Under the pieces are notes generated by a model that worked only from the letters and a program-made list of their open reading frames with translations, was not told the DNA's origin and made no database searches. From contig JAKTNV010000024.1 in assembly GCA_022747635.1 (NCBI GenBank), positions 4,377,665 to 4,441,664 on the forward strand: a DNA stretch of 64,000 nucleotides, read 5' to 3'. A program made the translations under genes and the position numbers. Below are positions 57,110 to 64,000 of this stretch, one piece after another. The DNA is from Hetaerina americana. Lineage: Eukaryota > Arthropoda > Insecta > Odonata > Calopterygidae. Positions within the stretch are counted from its first letter, which is position 1, and each line of letters opens with the position of its first letter.

Positions 57110-58660
57110 TGTGTATATATTTTTGCATACACACACACATTGTATATGTGTGCATATGAATTGTTTATGTTCTTGTATATGTGTGTGTATATTCACAAAT
57201 ATTTTTCTTGCTTGTGTTTTTCATTAATTTCGTAATTGGGAACCATTCCTCATGGTAAACCCGTTTTAATTGACCTTATATCACGATTTATCGGATCGGT
57301 CGGAAAGTATTTCCATAGCCGGATGTTGATTATGACGTGCATCGTTTTATTTTTTCCGCGCTATAATTGTGGCACATGGGCCTTTTTTCCCCAGAGGATA
57401 ACATTTCTTACGACCGTTTGCGTTCGTTATCTCGCATTTCCCGTCGAGGTGCGCGGCGATATGTTTATTTATAAACAGATCACCGTGTTAAGTATTTTGA
57501 CGGGGGCATCGCACGTGGGAGAGGTGCTGTGGTGCACAGAGGATATAAGTGCGGTGGATTTACGTTGCTTTTGCCAGTGCCGAGAGGATGGTGACGGTGA
57601 TGCATCGCGGATTGCCAAACATTGAAGGGGGAGTGCATATCTGTGCCTGGATAAAGTGTGTCGACGCCTTGCTGCAAAAAAACCATCAATATCTGTTCCG
57701 TCCCGTCTTCCGGTCCTGTGTTCTACCCTTTCTGGCATCATACCCTCATTTCCGTTTCCCTTGGACCGTCGAGCTCATAGTCCGCGCGCGCAATACCTCT
57801 CATGGAATGGATGAGGCTCAAAGGCGTGAATTATTAATCACAGCCCGTCCCTCGCATTCTTTCTCGTACCCTTACCCCGACGCCCTCTTGTCCCTTTGGA
57901 ATGGGATTATCTTATCCTCCATCATTTCTTTTTCACGCCAATTTTCACACCTTCCCCCAGTTACTCTCCTAGTTTCCCCCTTACGAACATAATGCCCTCG
58001 CGTCACAATCAATCCCTTTGACGCCTTTACATCGAGTCTTTTCCTCAAGTGCTGTCTAGTGATTCGTACAGGATCGCAGTACTTCAGTAGTTTCTATTAA
58101 AGTCTGATTACGAATGCCGTGAGAGATTTAGTTTTAATTTCGCCTGGGGAAGTGAAATGGTTCTTTTCACCCTGGTCAAGTCGGATTTGTGTCATTCGAA
58201 GTATTTCTCAGTAAGCAAGCATGGTTTACCCAACACTTTAATGTGTCTTAAGTATATAGGCTCACATTTTCCTCTTACAAGAATGGATCTGAATAATATT
58301 CCACACTCGTTCTTATATGTGTTGTAATGCAATTGAAATTGTATGTACACAACATAGTCGCACGTTTCCGAAATTCCTGCTTTTATAGTCAAGGTACTCC
58401 CGTTTACGTAAGTCGTTTTATCTTAACTTTCGTGAAATCAATAAAGTTACTCCATTTAATGGCAGACCAAATGACGAAATAGCTATTCCTTTAGGGTATC
58501 TATAAGAGACGCTCGAGTGTCTTAGTGAGACAGTGATATAAAGTGAGACAGGTATATCGGGTAGAAATTAGCGCTCGAGTTTCTTGGCACCAGTCCGCCT
58601 ATCAGCCCGACGCTCACTGGGATGAGTGATCCAGTGAAGAGTTGTTCTCGTGTTATTTAT
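57110..58660. other. no gene seen
   Basis: CA/TA-rich flank up to 57200, then mixed DNA. Frames at 57236-57625 plus, 57549-57992 plus and 57469-57741 minus overlap without recognisable features. A pyrimidine-rich patch lies at 57850-57985. Confidence 0.45.
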
Positions 58661-58669
58661 TCATTCGTG

Positions 58670-59060
58670 AAGCATCCTTGCCCTCTCCGCTCGCCCCCTT
58701 CTACATTTATCGTCGAATTCTTACCCCCCCTCCCCCCCCACCTCGCCCCTTTTCATCCTCGCGTGCCTCCATTCATTACCTCCGTCTCCCTTTCCTTATC
58801 GCCCGAACATCACATTTCCTTTTACTCTTGTTTTTCGAAGCCTTCCGGTTCATTCGAAGCCATACCCTAAACCTCCCCCTCCCTACCTCCCAACCCTGTG
58901 CCTCATGTCTTTCAGCGTTCATTTTTTTCGCCCTCTTTTTGTCTCCGAACCGCACGCCTCCTTTCATTCCTTTGTTTTCCTTGCACCCGATTTTTTTCTT
59001 TCTCCATTTTAGGATTCGTTTCCAGCGTTGGCCGGCGTCTCTCAGATTTGTCCCTCATTT
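58670..59060. repeat. pyrimidine-rich (plus strand) tract
   Basis: C/T-rich with T-runs and CCCCTCCC words. The frame 58642-59157 (171 codons, Phe/Ser/Pro/Leu-rich) follows composition. It is the same kind of tract as at 20.7, 40.0 and 55.6 kb. Confidence 0.55.
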
Positions 59061-59159
59061 CCCCTCTCGCTTGCCTTCATCTTGTTCTTTTGGACCGCTC
59101 CTGTTTCGCCCCGGATTTCGGGCGCGCCTTGTTTCAATCGCCGACGTCTCCTCGTGAAT

Positions 59160-60800
59160 CTATGAGCTTTTTGTCGGAAGTTCTCGTATATCCCGGAGGA
59201 TTCACTCTTTGGCCCGCGGCCCTTCTGTTCCGTGTCCAGTGCGGCAGGTTCCATCCCCATGCTTTTATAACTATCATAAACGGTTTGGCGAATCCGCGGC
59301 GACATATGGAGGCTGAACGACTCCTATAGGTCCGCACTTCATGAGGCCAGATTACAGCCCTTCAAGTTGCAAACGTGATGTCTGTCTTGTCTGATGAATC
59401 ATCTTCATGCTAACAATCATCATCACCTGGATAAAATTTGTCAATTTCTGAGCCGTAAAGTTTAACTCCTAACGCGGTCGGACTAGGTTATTATGATCCC
59501 TTAACGTTCGCGCAAAAAATGACATCTTAAATCTATCTGTTCTGCATTTAATCTCTCTAATTATTAAATGATAAATTATTGAAGAGGTTAAAGGGTACGT
59601 TGCTGTATCAAATCTGTTAGAATCAAGAGTTCAGTATTCATTTCGCCAATAATTTGGATTGTTGAATAAATGCCAGTTTTAACTTGAATGAAATTTGGTT
59701 GTCTCTCGCTTCCTTAGCCCGAAATTCTATTAATTACACTTTCGTTAGTAAATCCCATGTCCTTCCTGCTACTAAATAATCATGAAGGAGGCTCAACATG
59801 CCATTGAATTACTGAAGTGACGGTTGATATCGTGGTACCTACTACCAAAAGCGCACGTGGTGGGTCACGGTGCTTGATTTACGTGTCCCCTGCGCCCGTG
59901 AGCCTCCCTGTTTTCACGGGGGACCGATCGGGGGGGGGGGCAAGGATGACTGCCATCGTGGAAGAGAGGCAGTTCCCTCCTCCCCGGGGGCCGTCGCTTC
60001 AAGTCAAAATTAACCCCGTGCACCCCCTATACCCGTAAATCATCGGCTGGAGACACTTGGCCCCATTTGTTTCTCTTCTCCCCTCGATTCTTCTCCAAGT
60101 CTTCTTTTCCTGGCGGATTTCCTCTGGTCTGAGATTTCACGCGGACTCCACTGTCTTCCTCCAAAAAGGTATTAGATACCTCTCAAGCCTCGTGCACGCG
60201 CTCAGATCAGTGCTCCGGTCAACGTGCGTATTTGTATGCGTGGTCTGCGGTCTTTCAAAACAATCCATCCGCATCTTTAGGACAGGCAGCGGGAATTAAG
60301 GCTGAGTTAATGAAGTTTTTATTAAACCAACAATCAATTACAAATAGGCGAGTATGGGGAGTCTGGGTGACTCAATTAACTGGCGTAGCTGCACGTTCCG
60401 ACATGCACGCGTGTGACCGTGTGGATTCCATTGGGAAGAGATGATTCATTCGTAGACAAGACGCAGAGACGACCACGGTTAAATTTTAGGTTTTGCTTCA
60501 TCCTTATCCATTGAATTCTACTACAGAATATCTGCGCATTTAATAATTAAGACAGACATGCCTGAGTAACATCTGAGCGTGCGTAGAGAACTGTGTCGGT
60601 GGCGTCTGTCAGGTCCCCTGCGGCTCTGGACGCTGCACCCGTTGTTCCTTTCTCACTCATTTCATCGTCCGCAATTGAATATACTAGTCCATTATACATT
60701 AGTCCTAATACTAGATCGGTCGCCGAAGTTGAACGGGACCCGGAGACATTCTGACCGTTATTGAAGAGTAGTTGTGAACGGACGTCAAAAATCACTATTA
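59160..60800. other. no gene seen
   Basis: Mixed DNA with a G-run near 59932-59941 and a GC-rich patch at 59850-60040. Frames are short and compositional. Confidence 0.45.
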
Positions 60801-60814
60801 CTTTAATTACTGTG

Positions 60815-60849
60815 ACCAGCTACCCCCTACACACGCCTTCGTAGCTGGT
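60815..60849. repeat. 9-bp stem hairpin with nested C4/G4 pairing option
   Basis: ACCAGCTAC (60815-60823) pairs with GTAGCTGGT (60841-60849). A CCCC run in the loop could instead pair with GGGG at 60853, so alternate folds are possible. It has no obvious partner gene. Confidence 0.6.
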
Positions 60850-61500
60850 TAAGGGGTTAGATGCACGCAGATATACCCCCACAATCCTTCAAAGTACCTT
60901 TTTCTTTCCTAATATAACTTATATTAGTGGAGCCGCCCGATGAAAGCCTCGTGCTACTAGGGATGGTAGTAATAGATTTATTCGGGAGCGCTGCCTACTG
61001 CGGTCATTTAGCACCTCTTGCAACCTAATACTTAAATAAGTAAGTTGTGATTCTTGACTTGACTCAAATCTTACAAGAGTCGTAGGGGACCAGATTCTTT
61101 TAAAAAAATCTATTAATCGGATACGAACGTACTACTTCTCTCACCTGGTGCGTGCGTGGCTTACTGTCGCCATCCAGCGGGATAAGACGATGTTCGTATG
61201 AGATGTTACCTAGGGCCACGGGTGCTCTAGCCAATAAAGATAAACTAGTTCTAGCTGGCATCACACCATTCGTTTTAAGGTAGCAGCCACTGTGGGGTGC
61301 ATGATGAGTAAGGTAATCCAAGTGATCGTGCGTTCTTCTTCCTTCGACCCATATATGTCCTGCTGTTACGTGTTCAGTAGCTATGTAATGCCCCTTACCC
61401 TCAGAAGGGTTCACTTGATAATCTGTCACAAAATTCCTAATATTGGCAAATTAAATAAAGATTTATGGTCGATTGCATGCCCAGAACTCGAGTGAATTCT
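60850..61500. other. unidentified segment of moderate GC, open on minus
   Basis: The minus frame 61100-61429 (109 codons) contains His/Arg/Pro-rich sequence without a family match. I considered a mitochondrial insertion because of tRNA/rRNA-like short words, but could not support one. It may be an old repeat. Confidence 0.25.
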
Positions 61501-62540
61501 TAAATCTTTTTTAAATATCATTTTTGGGTATTTTTTTATTTATCTAACTCATTCTTCCGATGCCTTTCGGATTTATAGTATTTATAGTTGAATAAATTTT
61601 CCCGCGCGTCGCCGTCCTGACTACGATGGCTGACGATAAAGGATTTTATGGTTGTTTTTACCCATATTATAGGTTGAAAATTCCTTGAGGTAAATTAAGG
61701 TATCGTTTCCAACATTATCGATCTGGTCTTGGCAGTGAATTGCGTAGTCTTTCAGGCGATTGTTTTCGATAAGCAAGCGTTTCGCACTGGTTGACTGTTT
61801 GGCAGGATATTAGGGGTTTTTCAAGGATTATTCCTTCGCAATTATCTCACGAGGAGGGGTAGAGAAACTACTGAGATTATGCGGGGGATTCTTTCACGAA
61901 AGCGTTTGCAGTATGTTCAAAGACCATTTATGTACTTAACTGGTAAAAAAGAATTCGAGTGAAGAAGCTTTTTGGTTTTTTTCTGTTCCTAAAACCAGGT
62001 CAGAAAGTTGAAGCGAATTATTAAGTAAACTCCATGCGATGCGAATTCTTTTTATATGGGCCGGAAGTTGTCTTTAGCTCTATTCTAATTCCTCAATTAG
62101 TTCCCTATATACTCGCTGGTGCATAACGGACGTAAAAGTTAAAATCGTTTCGAAACTTAAGAATGCATTTGACGTGATGGCCGATGCTGCATCCTCTTTT
62201 TTTCAATAAGCAATGTGGCTCGGTTGATTCTTGAATATGTATGAAGTTTGTTGACGTTTGACAAACATTTTCTTTGGAACTTAAATTGTGGCAAGTGCAT
62301 TCTATTATTTTTTTGTCGAGGAAAAAATGTTTATATTACTGGCATACTTTTTCAATAAGTCAAAGGATTTTTGAGTGACGAAACCTACGTTACCTCATGT
62401 TAGAAGCGACATGAATCCTATAATTCTACTCATTAAATCAAGGTAGTTATTTGCATGGGATGTAATCGATCGATGACTGCGTTTCATTTTCACTAGGACA
62501 CCATTTCTTGGAAACAAATGTTGCTTATTTTAACATTTCG
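61500..62540. other. AT-rich DNA, no gene seen
   Basis: There is no open frame of interest, repeat or RNA gene visible in this stretch. Confidence 0.55.
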
Positions 62541-62544
62541 CTAG

Positions 62545-62622
62545 GACTGAGCGGATTCGAAACAGTTTTTATGGAGGCTTAAGTTCCAAGTATAATCCCC
62601 TTGCTCTACCAGTCGCTGGGCG
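62545..62622 (-). mobile_element. tRNA-like sequence, SINE head or tRNA pseudogene
   Basis: On the minus strand AGCGACTGGTAGAGCAAGG is a clear D-arm/A box and GTTTCGAATCCGC about 38 bases later is a B box with one change from consensus. The spacing matches a real tRNA. The acceptor stem does not close, which points to a pseudogene or SINE head rather than a working tRNA. Confidence 0.55.
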
Positions 62623-62639
62623 TGTAATATTTACTTAAA

Positions 62640-64000
62640 TTTGCTTTAAAGAGAAAATGTAGAGAGAATTTCACATATTTTTGTGTTTAAATACAAATCA
62701 GAGATGTTGATGAAATGCAATAATTCACTTGTCACCGCTCGAACCATTGTTATGTCTGAAAGATGATTTCATCACATTTTAGTGCTTGGAGAGGATGTTG
62801 CCCTTCATCTAAACACGAGTAGCGGGATCGTAACTGCCAAGATTTTTCACCGAAATCCTACTCGCCATTGGTAAAACTATTGACCCTAGGCCCAACTACC
62901 TTTTAATAATGAATTTCGCACGGGAAAAACTTTTATTGTTGGGTAATCCACCCTCGTCCATACTTTCAGACTCTTTGTAAAATGTCTGAAAAACTAATTA
63001 GATATTAATGAAACAAATTGACCAACAAAACTCCCGAGTTGTTCAAATGCCGCTAATCTAAGTTAATGCAATTTTTCTTCGTAATATATTATTATATCTC
63101 TCCTGCCTGTATAACTTAGAATAGCAACATGTTTTAGGTTGCCATTTTATATTACCTGCAGCGTGTAACGTTCTCTGAATAACTAGGTCCATTTTACTGC
63201 TATACCCCTGAATATTTGAATTCTGGTGTATAGTAGGTTTTCGATTGCCTGTAAAATAACTTATTATTGTGAATTTTCTCTTGACTCTAGGACGGGGTTT
63301 CAGGCTCAGGATTTCGAAGTGTTCAACACGAAGACGGTTCCATTAACCGCCACTCATTCGCCGGGAGACAAAACTGAATTATCGGATATCTGGAGAAATA
63401 TCTGATGTCGCGTACGCTTCGCAATCTTGGCTGCAATCACACTGGAAGATGGGACAATACCGAAGCATCTACTACGTAGCTACTCCCCGTGATTTGTGTT
63501 ACCGGGGGACTCCTTATTTGAAAAAAAATGGACATTATTCACGTTTCTGAAGTCCATTTTCTAATTTTCTCCGGAAATGTGGAATCGGGAGGTCCACTTG
63601 TGACCGGCTTTTCTCCCTCTCTCTCTCTTCCGCGTCCCACGAACTGCGATTGCGGAGTCTTCGAGGAAAGTGTAAAACAGAGGGCGCGAGAGTAGATATA
63701 TACAAGTCCTCTCTCGTGAGGGAGAACATCTCTCGGATGCGACTACCTCCAAAGCGGCGTTGATCGTGGTTTATTTACTCCGATGTCGTGCGGCGTCCCT
63801 AATTCTCTCTGCCGCGCGCAACCCCCTTCTTTTTTATTTCCCCTTATCGCGCCATTCTTGCCTTATCTCGATGCGTCATTCTCAGCGCTGGCCGCACGCG
63901 TACAAACACAAGAGCAGACGCCTCTTCCCCTCCCCTAGCCCTTCCCTCATTCCTTTCCGCACTGCCTCAACTCCTCCCCCCTCGTTATCTCGCCGCTTAC
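62640..64000. other. AT-rich DNA turning CT-rich at the right edge, no gene seen
   Basis: AT-rich to about 63540, then mixed, and from 63780 pyrimidine/CpG-rich to the window edge. The minus frames at 63535-63752 are short and basic. The right-edge composition resembles other GC-rich blocks and may continue beyond the window. Confidence 0.45.

Noticed and set aside
56536..57159. 207-codon open frame
   Set aside because: It runs through a TA array and the antisense of SINE A. The Tyr-Ile content is the repeat itself.
60850..61500. possible mitochondrial insertion (NUMT)
   Set aside because: I looked for cytochrome oxidase, NADH dehydrogenase or rRNA signatures and could not identify any stretch convincingly.

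Overview
This window looks like non-coding chromosomal DNA from an animal nuclear genome. An arthropod, perhaps a hemimetabolous insect, is my best guess. The basis is long (TA)n microsatellites, several tRNA-derived SINEs with internal Pol III A and B boxes, Penelope-like element (PLE) debris, CpG-rich islands without general CpG depletion, and no operons, Shine-Dalgarno sites or dense open frames. The species assignment is inference. Almost all open frames are under 200 codons, overlap on both strands, and sit in GC-rich or strand-asymmetric low-complexity DNA, so I treat them as chance frames. The only protein segment I recognise is the C-terminal GIY-YIG endonuclease part of a 5'-truncated PLE at 45743-46294 (minus).

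Layout. 1-9 kb: mostly unique AT-rich DNA with a GC block at 0.94-2.3 kb that contains a C-run/G-run foldback. 9-11 kb: a CpG-rich block, two large TA arrays, and a SINE arranged as an inverted pair. 12.4-14 kb: the best promoter-like region, with a possible untranslated first exon ending at a strong splice donor (13159) and a YY1/Pho-like site. 17.9-18.75 kb: a composite of four TA arrays alternating with three short retroelements. 20.7-21.9 kb, 26.2-26.9 kb, 28-28.5 kb and 33-33.5 kb: GC/CT-rich blocks. 25.9, 29.0, 31.1 and 62.6 kb: further tRNA-like SINE relics. 39.9-40.45 kb, 55.55-56.1 kb and 58.67-59.1 kb: long pyrimidine-rich tracts. 45.37-46.3 kb: the PLE remnant, with a 52-bp inverted repeat, a 28-bp-arm palindrome and a hammerhead-like 3' tail. 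50.5-50.75 kb: a dense homeodomain-type motif cluster. 50.95-51.96 kb: a near-perfect 1-kb foldback element with a 187-bp tandem duplication in one arm only. 53.9 kb: a second PLE-like tail. 56.7-57.1 kb: a second copy of the 270-bp SINE, again with a TA tail.

The most interesting objects are the foldback element with an 11-bp direct repeat at or near its ends, the rearranged PLE, and the repeated association of independent SINE families with TA arrays. No protein-coding host gene can be supported. If one is present, the window is intergenic, intronic or first-exon/promoter DNA.
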